A stretch of 64,000 bases of DNA, taken from assembly GCF_037176765.1 (NCBI RefSeq), contig NC_090025.1, positions 900,052-964,051 of the forward strand, given 5' to 3'. Within the stretch, counting starts at the first letter, position 1. Each line of letters starts with the position of its first letter. Position numbers and translations under genes: made by a program. The notes under the pieces are model-generated. The model ran no database searches and was not told the DNA's origin. It was given only the letters and a program-made list of their open reading frames with translations. Shown here in pieces: positions 51,401-59,860 of this stretch. Origin of the DNA: Anolis sagrei (taxonomy: Eukaryota; Chordata; Lepidosauria; Squamata; Anolidae).

Positions 51401-52110
51401 ATATTTATACATGGCTCTCATCATATCTCCTCTCAGCCTTCTCTTCTTCAGGCTAAACATGCCCAGCTCCTTAAGCCGCTCCTCATAGGGCTTGTTCTCC
51501 AGACCCTTGATCTGCTCCCTCCTCCCTGTGGCTTCCTCTCACATATTCATACATGGCTCTCATATCTCTTCTCAGCCTTCTCTTCTTCAGGCTAAACATG
51601 CCCAGTTCCCTAAGCCGCTCCTCATAGGGCTTGTTCTCCAGACCCTTGATCTGCTCCCTCCTCCCTGTGGCTTCCTCTCACATATTCATACATGGCTCTC
51701 ATATCTCTTCTCAGCCTTCTCTTCTTCAGGCTAAACATGCCCAGTTCCCTAAGCCGCTCCTCATAGGGCTTGTTCTCCAGACCCTTGATCTGCTCCCTCC
51801 TCCCTGTGGCTTCCTCTCACATATTTATACATGGCTATCATATCTCCTCTCAGCCTTCTCTTCTTCAGGCTAAACATGCCCAGTTCCCTAAGCCGCTCCT
51901 CATAGGGCTTGTTCTCCAGACCCTTGATCATTTTAGTCGCCCTCCTCTGGACACATTCCAGCTTAGAGTCAATATCTCTCTTGAATTGTGGTGCCCAGAA
52001 TTGGACACAGTATTCCAGATGTGGTCTAACCAAAGCAGAATAGAGCATGGGGAGCATTACTTCCTTAGATCTAGACACTAGGCTCCTATTGATGCAGGCC
52101 AATTGATGCA
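48403..52110 (-). mobile_element. CR1 LINE 3' part expanded internally by a satellite
   Basis: The left flank (48403-48837) is a normal minus-strand CR1 end: octamers, 3' [43 protein letters not shown]. The right flank (51927-52110) resumes with [20 protein letters not shown] upstream neighbours: [20 protein letters not shown] and [20 protein letters not shown]. The 3.1-kb array lies between. Without it this is an ordinary young CR1 of the [10 protein letters not shown] subfamily. Confidence 0.95.
48838..51926. repeat. CR1-derived satellite, about 22 units of 139/142 bp with higher-order repeat
   Basis: Each unit runs GCTCCCTCCTCCCTGTGGCT ... TTGTTCTCCAGACCCTTGAT and joins the next at the junction CCTTGATCTGCTCCCTCC. 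The junction fuses two CR1 sites normally about 140 bp apart. Units are 142 bp (CTCATCATATC) or 139 bp (CTCATATC), of CAGCTCCTTAAG or CAGTTCCCTAAG type. From 49664 the length pattern 142-139-139-142-139-142 (843 bp) repeats, starting again at 50507 and 51350. Before that, an A-B dimer of 281 bp repeats. The ~81-codon frames in each unit are shadows, not genes. Confidence 0.97.
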
Positions 52111-52730
52111 TATCGCGTTGGGATGGTCGTGGCGACCTCCGATGATGGGAGAAGGAGAGATACAATGGACATCCCTAAGATTCAATGGACATCCCTGGCC
52201 ATATAAAGTTTTAAAGGTCAGGACCAGCATCTTATACAAACCACGATGCTCAATTGGGAGCCAGTGTAGATGCCGCAGCACTGGTGTTCTATGGCATTTC
52301 ATGGGCGTTCTTGTGAGTAGCCTGGCTGCAGCATTCTGAACAATACGGAGCTTTCGGGTCGTAGTAATAGGAAGGCCAACATACAGGGCGTTATAATAGT
52401 CCAGCCTAGATGTGACCGTGGCATGGATGACTGTTGCCAGAGCCTCATCCGACAGGTAAGGTGCCAGTTGCCTCGCTTGTCATAGATGGAAAAAAGCCTG
52501 TTTGCTGGCAGCAGCGACCTGAGCCTCCATCGTCAGCTGCGAATCCAAAACGACACCTCGGCTCTTAACGGTAAGCGATGGAGATAGAGCAGCGCCATCA
52601 AAGGTAGGTAACGGATGAGTTGGACCTATCGGGCGGCCATGCCACAGGATCTCAGTCTTCGCCGGATTCACCTTCAGTCTGCTAGGACGTAGCCAGAGAG
52701 TTTTCAACTGTTCCTTCTATCCCCGTCGGA
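52111..52730 (-). mobile_element. L2-like LINE, second family, C-terminal ORF2 part
   Basis: The minus strand encodes RPSRLKVNPAKTEILWHGRP, DGAALSPSLTVKSRGVVLDS, QLTMEAQVAAASKQAFFHL (stop), then the text for APYLSDEALATVIHAMVTSR, a YNALYVGLPI segment, and VLRHLHWLPIEHRGLYKMLV. It has the same architecture as local L2 but clearly different sequence. It includes stops and a frame change. Confidence 0.82.
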
Positions 52731-52754
52731 CAATCGGGCGCTGCCATTCCCAAA

Positions 52755-52912
52755 CTCCTTTTTCCTACTTCCAAGAGACCTCACAACCTCTGAGGATGCT
52801 TGCCGTAGATGCAGGCGAAACGTCAGGAGAGAATGCCTCTAGAACATGGCCATATAGCCCGAAAAAACCCACAAGAACCTAGTGATTCCAGCCATGAAAG
52901 CCTTCGACAATA
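52755..52912 (+). mobile_element. Penelope-like element 3' terminal segment
   Basis: GAGACCTCACAACCTCTGAG, GATGCTTGCCGTAGATGCAG and CGAAACGTCAGGAGAGAATG run on to CCAGCCATGAAAGCCTTCGA and CAATACA. It is a single-orientation terminal copy, which shows the full natural 3' end missing from the right arms of the palindromic copies. Confidence 0.9.
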
Positions 52913-52949
52913 CAGTCAGGAAGTTCTTCCTCAAATTCAGATGGAATCT

Positions 52950-53163
52950 CCTTTCGAAGCAAAACTTTGAATTTTTCCAAAATGTTTTTGATGCCTGGGT
53001 TAAACATTGGTGCAAATGTGTCCAAATGGATGGTGACTATGTTGAACGCTGGTAGTTTGGCGTAGAGGACAGTTCAGGCTACGACTTGGAGCAACTTCTG
53101 CTGCTCTAGGTCCATTCATCGTGTTTTTATGACCCAGGAGGCAAAACTTTTTGATCCATGTCT
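52950..53163 (+). mobile_element. Mariner-family transposon, transposase C-terminus and 3' end
   Basis: A frame reads AKQNFEFFQNVFDAWVKHWC then KCVQMDGDYVER W, the usual mariner C-terminal block (W..C....G.Y.E). About 100 bp later GAGGCAAAACTTTTTGATCC is the inverted partner of the 5' terminal repeat at 47441, next to TATA. It has the same orientation and repeat family as the 47441 fragment. Confidence 0.78.
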
Positions 53164-53605
53164 ATATCTCTGTGTGTGTGTGTGTAAGGGAAGGGGGATT
53201 GTGGAGAAAGTCTCCTTCTGGAGTTTGTCTGCCCCAGAGCCGGGCCCCCTTCCTCCTCCTCCTCCTCCTCCTCCTCCCATTCCCATTCCCCAATCCTTGC
53301 ACATCTGCAGCTGAGTTTGCAAAGGTTTGACAAAGAGCCAGGGCTGGGCCGGGCCGGGATAAAGGGGTGGGCTGCAGAGGAAAGGAAAGGAAAGGCAAGG
53401 CAGGCGGTGCAGGAAGCCAAGGGGAGAGGCTGGGACAAGGAGACGGAGGCCCACCAGGCAGAAGAGCCAGGCGACCAAGGGGAGCTCCACTCTGGACAGA
53501 CAAGACTTTGGCCCAACGAGGAGGTGGCCACACAGAGGTAGGTCCTGATGAGGACTCTGCTCATGCCAAAGGAGGGTCTTCTTGGAGCTTCATCACACTC
53601 CACCA
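53164..53605 (+). promoter_or_regulatory. GC-rich island with promoter/first-exon-like features (tentative)
   Basis: After GT and CCT runs (53170-53275), the sequence has a direct-repeat-like TTTGCAAAGGTTTGACAAAG (53315-53334), a TATA-like GGATAAAG (53357-53364) in GC-rich context, then about 140 bp of purine-rich sequence without ATG, ending CACAGAG|GTAGGT, a good splice donor (53538). It is free of obvious transposon sequence. This is pattern-based only. No protein or second exon supports it. Confidence 0.25.
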
Positions 53606-53742
53606 GGCACGGCCCAACTTCTGCCCTCCCTCCAGGTGTTTTGGACTTCAACTCCCACCATTCCGAACAGCCGGTAGGCTGTTCGGAATGGTGGGAGTTG
53701 AAGTCCAAAACACCTGGAGGGAGGGCAGAAGTTGGGCCGTGC
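53606..53742. mobile_element. Near-perfect palindromic hAT-type MITE, 137 bp
   Basis: The arms GCACGGCCCAACTTCTGCCC ... TTCCGAACAGCC and complement meet around a 4-bp centre (GGTA, near 53674). The ends are CAGGCACGGCC and GGCCGTGCCTG. The flanks CACTCCAC and CACTCGAG match at only five or six of eight positions, so the target duplication is imperfect. Same family as 47827 and 36576. Confidence 0.88.
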
Positions 53743-53744
53743 CT

Positions 53745-54440
53745 GCACTCGAGCATGGACCCACTTTAAATCTGGTTTCCACCTCCATCTGAACATTCCA
53801 TCTGAACATTAGGAAGAACTTCCTGACTGTGAGAGGCTGGATGGCCATCTGTCAGGGGTGATTTGAATGCAATATTCCTGCTTCTTGACAGAATGGGGTT
53901 GGACTGGATGGCCCATGAGGTCTCTTCCAACTCTTTGATTCTAGGATTCTATGATTCCTGCAGAATGCTGGGCTTTGTAGTTGAGTGAGGTCCAGGTACA
54001 GTCTAAACCCCCCTCCTTAAACTACAAGCCCCACAATTCTGTAGGAGGCTGAAACTGGATGTAAAGTGGATCTATCCTCAAGTGCAGTGGTTCCCAAGCT
54101 TTGGGCCTCCAGGTGTTTTGGACTCCAACTTCCAGAACTCCAACTGTGGGAGTTGAAGTCCAAAACACCTGGAGGGAGGGCAGAAGTTGGGCCGTGCCTG
54201 CACTAGAGCATGGACCCACTTTAAATCTGGTTTCCACCTCCTGCAGAATGCTGGGCTTTGTAGTTGAGTGAGGTCCAGGTGCAGTCTAAAGCCCCCTCCC
54301 TAAACTACAAGCCCCAGAATTCTGTAGGAGGCTGAAACTGGATGTAAAGTGGATCTATCCTCAAGTGCAATAGCTCCCAAGCTTTGGGCCTCCAGCTGTT
54401 AGGAACTGTGGGAGCTGAAGTCCAAAACACCTGGAGGTCC
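53745..54440. repeat. Tandem duplication of a MITE-containing unit, one copy with a CR1 insert
   Basis: The string from GAGCATGGACCCACTTTAAA and TCTGGTTTCCACCTCC through CAGAATGCTGGGCTTTGTAG and AACTGGATGTAAAGTGGATC to CCCAAGCTTTGGGCCTCCAG occurs at 53752-54110 and again at 54207-54395. The first copy is split by a short CR1 tail (53790-53957) and the second is not. The duplication therefore predates that insertion or was copied from an empty allele. Confidence 0.82.
53790..53957 (+). mobile_element. CR1 LINE 3' end with internal deletion
   Basis: It starts ATCTGAACATTAGGAAGAAC, jumps from CTGACTGTGAGA to GGCTGGATGGCCATC, and ends GATTCTAGGATTCTATGATT. The deletion removes the RAVQQWNSLPR region. 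Confidence 0.88.
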
Positions 54441-54659
54441 AAAGGTTGGGCACCAAAGCTCTATGGTGATGAGGTTGTTAGGCAAACAGAGGTGGGCATT
54501 GCATTAGGAAAGGTGCCACACCTGATGGAGAAATCGAGAAGGTGGCAAGAGGATGGTCCTAGGAAGAACCTCATTCAAACCAAATGGGTTCTTCTTGGCA
54601 AATGAAGGGGATGTTCTCCCCTTCATCCATGGTTCTCATACTTATTTCTACCCCACCTT
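54441..54659. other. No gene recognised
   Basis: There is no family motif or convincing exon in this short interval between the duplicated MITE block and the Helitron array. Confidence 0.35.
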
Positions 54660-56540
54660 CTCAAAGGTGAAAAGCTGAAGGATGCCATAGAGGAAAGGTG
54701 TGTTCTTCTCCAATGGGTAGCCATAGCCAAGGCATTCAGGTCCTTCTCTCTCTGTTGATTGTAGGTGATCTAAAATTTCCACAACTACAACTCCCAAATG
54801 TCAAGGTCTATTGTCCCCAAACTCCATCTGTGTTCATATTTGGACATATGGAATATTTGTGCCAAGTTTGGTCCAGATCCTTCATCCAGAGAGTCCGCAG
54901 TGCTCTCTGGATGTAGGTGAACTACAACTCCCAACACAAGATCAATGCCCACCAAATGCTTCCAGTATTGTCTGTTGGTCACGGGAGTTCTGTGTACCAA
55001 GTTTGGTTCAATTCCTTCATTGGTGGAGTTCAGAATGTTCTTTCATTGTAGGTGAACCATAAATCCCACAGTGCTCTCTGTAGGTGAACTTTAACTTCCA
55101 ACACAAGGTCAATGCCCACCAAAGCCTTCCAGTATTTTCTGTTGATCATGGGAGTTCTGTGTGCCCCATTTGGTTCAATTCCATCATTGGTGGAGTTCAG
55201 AATGCTCTTTGATTGTAGGTGAACTATAAATCCCAGCAACTATAACTCCCAACTGTCAAGGTCTATTTCCCCCAAACTCCAACACATTTGGACACATAAT
55301 GAGTATTTGTACCAAGTTTGGTAAGGATCCATCATTGTTTGGGTCCACAGTGCTCTCTGGATGTAAGTGAACTATAACTCCAAAAATCAAGGTCAATGCC
55401 CACCAAACCCTTCTATTGTTTGTGTTCGTTATGGAAGTTTTGTGTGCCAAGTTTGGCCCAATTCCATCATTGGTGGAGTTCAGAATGCTCTTTGATTGTA
55501 GGTGAACTATAAATCCCAGCAACTACAACTCCCAACTGTCAAGGTCTATTTACCCCAAACTCCAACAGCGTTCACATTTGGGCATATTGTATATTCAAAC
55601 CAAGTTTGGTCCAGATCCTTCATTGCTTGAGTCCACAGTGTTCTCTGGATGTAGGTGAACTACAACTCCAAAACTCAAGGTCAATGCCCACCAAAGCCTT
55701 TCAGTATTTCAGTTCCATCGTTGGTGGAGTTCAGAATGCTCTTTATTGTAGGTGCAACTACAACTCCCAACTGTCAAGGTCTATTTCCCTCAAACTCCAA
55801 CAGTGTTTACATTTGGACACATAATGAGTATTTGTGCCAAGTTTGGTCCAGATCCATCATTGTTTGGGTCCACAATGCTCTCTGGATGTAAGTGAACTAC
55901 AACTCCAAAAATCAAGGTCAATGCCCACCAAACCCTTCTATTGCTTGTGTTCGTTATGGGAGTTCTGTGTGCCAAGTTTGGCCCAATTCTATCATTGGTG
56001 GAGTTCAGAATGCTCTTTGATTGTAGATGAACTATAAATCCCAGCAACTACAACTCCCAACTGTCAAGGTCTATTTCCCCCAAACTCCAACAGTGTTCAC
56101 ATTTGGACACGTAATGAGTATTTGTACCAAGTTTGGTAAGGATCCATCATTGTTTGGGTCCACAATGCTCTCTGGATGTAGGTGAACTACAACTCCAAAA
56201 ATCAAGGTCAATGCTCACCAAACCCTTCTAGTGTTTGTGTTCATCATGGGAGTTCTGTGTGCCAAGTTTGGCCCAATTCTATCATTGGTGGAGTTCAGAA
56301 TGCTCTGTGATTGTAGGTGAACTATAAATCCCAGTAACTACAACTCCCAACTGTCAAGGTCTATTTCCCCCAAACTCCAACAGTGTTCACATTTGGGCAT
56401 ATGGAGTATTCATGACAAGTTTGGTAAGGATCCATCATTGTTTGGGTCCACAGTGCTCTCTGGATGTAAGTGAACTATAACTCCAAAAATCAAGGTCAAT
56501 GCCCACCAAACCCTTCTATTGTTTGTGTTGGTCATGAGAG
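54660..56540 (-). repeat. Array of Helitron-type internal repeats, about 290-bp period
   Basis: Units contain GTGCCAAGTTTGGCCCAATT, CCATCATTGGTGGAGTTCAG, CTCTTTGATTGTAGGTGAAC, ACAACTCCCAACTGTCAAGG and CAATGCCCACCAAACCC. These are the reverse complements of text inside the 27.1-29.9 kb Helitron (for example TTTGGTGGGCATTGACC). The CAAGGTCTATT anchor recurs near 54803, 55257, 55540, 55777, 56065 and 56357. No Helitron ends are visible, so this is either one long element with many internal repeats or an expanded array. Confidence 0.85.
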
Positions 56541-56914
56541 TTCTGTGGCTGTTAGGAATTGTGGGAGTTGAAGTCCAAAACACCTGGAGGGAGAGCCAAG
56601 GTTGGCCCATGCCTGCTTTCTCCTACTTCCTCAGGTAGTTGTCTCGTTGACCCATAGAAGGGAACCCAAAGCAAGGCAAGAGTGTCAAGGTGATGAAGGT
56701 CGGCGGATGTGAGCAAATCTGGATTGAGCGGATAAAGAAGGATCCAGATTCCCAGAGGTTGGTGCAAACGGCCTCCGTTTCCCTTTGCAACCGGAATTCC
56801 AGCGACTGGGAATTTCCTGCATTCAGGGCGGAGGTGCCAGGAAACAATAGGGAAGCTGGGCTTTGTCTCTCTGTTCAGCCACAGGCAACACCGGACTTGG
56901 AGGAGAGACTCCTA
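56541..56914. other. MITE end fragment and unassigned sequence
   Basis: 56545-56612 is a half-copy of the palindromic MITE (GGAATTGTGGGAGTTGAAGT ... GGCCCATGCCTG). From 56613 to 56910 no repeat signature is seen. A plus-strand frame (KVGGCEQIWIERIKKDPDSQ) is open but unrecognised. Confidence 0.45.
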
Positions 56915-57300
56915 GAATCCTAGAGTTGGATGAGATCTCATGGGCCATCTAGTCCAACCCCATTCTGCCAAGAAGCAGGAATATTGCATTCAAAGCACCC
57001 CCGACAGATGGCCATCCAGCCTCTGTTTCAAAGCTTCCAAAGAAGGAGCCTCCACCACACTCCGTCCCGGGCAGAGAGTTCCACTGCTGAACAGCTCTCA
57101 CAGTCAGAAACTTCTTCCTCATGTTCAGGTGGAATCTCCTCTCTTGAAGTTTGAAGCCATTGCTCCATTGCGTCCTTGGGTTTTGGAAGAGACCTCATGG
57201 TCCATCCAGTCCAACCCCATTCTGCCAAGAAGCAGGAATATTGCATTCAAAGCACCCCCGACAGATGGCCACCCAGCCTCTGTTTCAAAGCCTTTGGCCC
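56915..57300 (-). mobile_element. Two tandem CR1 LINE 3' ends
   Basis: The first copy runs CTAGAATCCTAGAGTTGGAT to TTGCTCCATTGCGTCCTTGG (about 56915-57176). The second restarts GGAAGAGACCTCATGGTCCA and stops at CAGCCTCTGTTTCAAAGCC. Both have the CAAAGCACCCCCGACAGATG variant, so the second is probably a tandem duplicate. Confidence 0.88.
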
Positions 57301-57449
57301 TCCCTCCAGGTGTTTTGGACTTCAACTCCCACTGTGCTGTCATGCGCTGGGCCTGTGAAAGAGTCTGTAGACAGGACGTGTTTTCTGAATGCCCAACAGA
57401 ACGCCGGGGGTGCCTCGGCTGAGAGGCCTTTCGGATTTTCATTTTTTCT
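57301..57449. other. MITE fragment and CR1-edge sequence
   Basis: CCCTCCAGGTGTTTTGGACT and TCAACTCCCACTGTG is a piece of the palindromic MITE. Nearby, CATTTTTTCTGCCAAA (from 57439) is mirrored by TTTGGCAGAAAAAATG (to 57488), forming a small hairpin at the start of the next CR1. Confidence 0.5.
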
Positions 57450-58235
57450 GCCAAATGCAAGATACTCCACTTTGGCAGAAAAAATGAAATGCAAAGATAC
57501 AGAATGGGGGACAATGCCTGGCTCGAGAGCAGTACGTGTGAAAAAGATCTTGGAGTCCTCGTGGACAACAAGTTAAACATGAGCCAGGAATGGGATGTGG
57601 CAGCAAAAAAAGCCAATGGGATTTTGGCCTGCATCAATAGGAGCATAGTGTCAAGATCCAGGGAAGTAATGCTACCCCTCTATTCTGCTTTGGTTAGACC
57701 ACACCTGGAATATTGTGTCCAATTCTGGGCACCACAATTCAAGAGAGATATTGACAAGCTGGAATGTGTCCAGAGGAGGGCGACTCAAATGATCAAGGGT
57801 CTGGAGAACAAGCCCTATGAGGAGCGGCTTAGGGAACTGGGCATGTTTAGCCTGAAGAAGAGAAGGCTGAGAGGAGATATGATAGCCATGTATAAATATG
57901 TGAGAGGAAGCCACAGGGAGGAGGGAGCAAGCTTGTTTTCTGCTTCCTTGGAGACTAGGACGCGGAACAATGGCTTCAAACTACAAGAGAGGAGATTCCA
58001 TCTGAACATTAGGAAGAACTTCCTGACTGTGAGAGCCGTTCAGCAGTGGAACTCTCTGCCCCGGAGTGTGGTGGAGGCTCCTTCTTTGGAAGCTTTTAAG
58101 CAGAGGCTGGATGGCCATTTGTCAGGGGTGATTTGAATGCAATATTCCTGCTTCTTGGCAGAATGGGGTTGGACTGGATTATGGCCCATGAGGTCTCTTC
58201 CAACTCTTTGATTCTAGGATTCTATGATTCTATGA
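57450..58235 (+). mobile_element. CR1 LINE, 3' part with open 215-codon frame
   Basis: One plus-strand frame runs [60 protein letters not shown] and [20 protein letters not shown] to [13 protein letters not shown] and stop, then octamers to 58235. It is a young copy, closest to those at 30.45 and 48.4-52.1 kb. Confidence 0.95.
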
Positions 58236-58427
58236 TTTCCCCACACAAAGTTCTTTTAAAGGCTTAGAAAGTTCAACAAAGTTTTTACTGTTGCTTAAAT
58301 CTTCAATAAATCAAACAAATACTTCAAGGCTTTGAATCCACTGGTGGCTTGCTTAAATCTTGTCCACAAGGGACAGGCAACTTTCTTCATAAACTATTTC
58401 TTCCTCCTACAAGGGAAATCATAGAAT
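58236..58427. other. No gene recognised
   Basis: This is AT-rich sequence with a TTCAATAAATC polyadenylation-like motif. It could be an LTR or LINE tail remnant, but I cannot assign it. Confidence 0.35.
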
Positions 58428-58895
58428 CAAAGAGTTGGAAGAGACCTCCTGGGCCATCACCCAGTCCAACCCCATTCTGCCAAGAAGCAGGAATATTGCA
58501 TTCAAATCACCCCCGACAGATGGCCATCCAGCCTCTGCTTAAAAGCTTCCAAAGAAGGAGCCTCCACCACACTCCCTCCGGGGCAGAGAGTTCCACTGCT
58601 GAACGGCTCTCACAGTCCGGAAGTTATAGAATCATTAAATCCTAGAATCCTAGAGTTGGAAGAGACCTCGTGGGCCATCATCCAGACCAACCCCATTCTG
58701 CCAAGAAGCAGGAATATTGCATTCAAATCACCCCTGACAGATGGCCATCCAGCCTCTGTTTAAAAACTTCCAAAGAGGGAGCCTCCACCACACAGAGAGG
58801 CAGAGAGTTCCACTGCTGAACGGCTCTCACAGTCATGAAGTTCTTTCTCATGTTCAGGTGGAATCTCCTTTCTTGTAGTTTGAAGCCATTGTTAA
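58428..58895 (-). repeat. Two tandem CR1 3' ends with the GGAAGTT|ATAGAATC junction
   Basis: Copy 1 (58428-58626) ends CAGTCCGGAAGTT and is fused to ATAGAATCATTAAATCC of copy 2 (to about 58895). The fusion point is the same as in the triple array at 15.76-16.33 kb. Confidence 0.88.
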
Positions 58896-59284
58896 TTCCT
58901 CAGTGTTAATTCCTCAGTGCAGGTGCAGCCTCAATTGCTGTTTTCGTGGTGTTTTTATATCTGAGGGTCTGCACAGGTCCATAGATCAGCTTTTGGAGGT
59001 CCAGGCCCAAAATGTCTGGACCAAAATGTCTGGCTCCCAAGGTGACTGGCCAAGATGGTATACTCTCCTTGCATGGCTCAAACTTACACTTGAGTCATTC
59101 AGGGGCGAGAGTACAATAAGAGTACAATGGGGAATGCGAAATGGCTGTTTCCAGTAAAGCATTATGCGCCATCCAAGGACACATAGCTTCATGTGCAACA
59201 CATTATGCTTATGGGGCTCTGCTTACAAGGCTGTGAATTCAACACAGATGTTGCAACCGTGCTCTAACAGTACAATCGCACGAA
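58896..59284. other. No gene recognised
   Basis: No family motif or exon evidence. A GGCCCAAAATGTCTGGACCAAAATGTCTGG short duplication occurs near 59005. Confidence 0.35.
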
Positions 59285-59500
59285 TAACGGGACTTGTGTG
59301 TGTGTTGCTATGTGCCTCCAAGTTGCCTGGTAACCCTATAGATTTCATAGGGGTGGTTTTGCCATTTCTTTCCTCTGAAACACGATCTGGTCTGTGATGT
59401 TCATTGGTGGTCTCCCACCTGAGTCCTAACTGGGGTGGGCCCCTGCTTAGCTTCCAAGGTCAGGCAGGATCTGGTGCCTTTGGGGTGATTTGGTCTGATC
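59285..59500 (-). mobile_element. 5S rRNA-derived SINE (5S-Sauria type)
   Basis: The plus-strand segment 59409-59470 (GGTCTCCCACCTGAGTCCTA, then CCCTGCTTAGCTTCCAAGGT) is the reverse complement of the 3' half of 5S rRNA (GGGAGACC and AGCTAAGCAGGG boxes) with moderate divergence. To its left, GTTGCTATGTGCCTCCAAGT and AACCCTATAGATTTCATAGG resemble the BovB-like tail of squamate SINEs. The head-plus-tail order, on the minus strand, supports a SINE and not a 5S gene. Confidence 0.72.
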
Positions 59501-59860
59501 TTAGGCAAGGAATACTCACTCCTACGTGGCTCTGCCAGTCCCTCCCTCTGACTATCGCCTACAGTATCTGGGATTCATTGGAAGTACCTTCCTGGCATGG
59601 GGAAGGGTCTTCTTTCTAGGGAGCAAGTCCCATAATGCTGGCCGGGGGATTCTGGGAGTTGCACTCCAAAAGGACACCTTTCCCCATGCTCTGGATGTGC
59701 TACATCAAGTGGTACTCAAAGTTTGCTCGGGGGGGGGGGGGGGGGGGTCCTTGTGGCTTTGCAAAACATCCTGAGGGGCTCCGTGATGGCTCCTTGGGTT
59801 TCTGCTATTACTACTACTACTACTTCTACTACTACTACTACTACTACTACTGCTACAAAG
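59501..59860. other. Unassigned sequence with an 18-bp poly-G run and (TAC)n
   Basis: The poly-G run is at about 59731-59747 and the TAC repeat at 59810-59852. GGCCGGGGGATTCTGGGAGT is a MITE-like end. No gene is supported. Confidence 0.5.

Noticed and set aside
48838-51926. Could the regular array be a CRISPR locus?
   Set aside because: There are no short repeats separated by unique spacers. The whole 140-bp unit is repeated, it derives from a LINE, and the genome is vertebrate.
48818-52081. Twenty-two similar open frames of about 81 codons in a row, looking like a gene family or repeat protein
   Set aside because: They lie on the strand opposite CR1 ORF2, start at non-ATG codons, overlap their neighbours, and arise from the CR1-derived satellite. 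Unit lengths of 139/142 bp also do not preserve frame.
47441-53163. One intact mariner interrupted only by insertions
   Set aside because: Only about 60 N-terminal and 30 C-terminal transposase codons are visible, and the catalytic core is missing. Two separate fragments of one family remain possible.
59409-59500. A 5S rRNA gene on the minus strand
   Set aside because: It is partial and diverged, and it is fused to a SINE-type tail.
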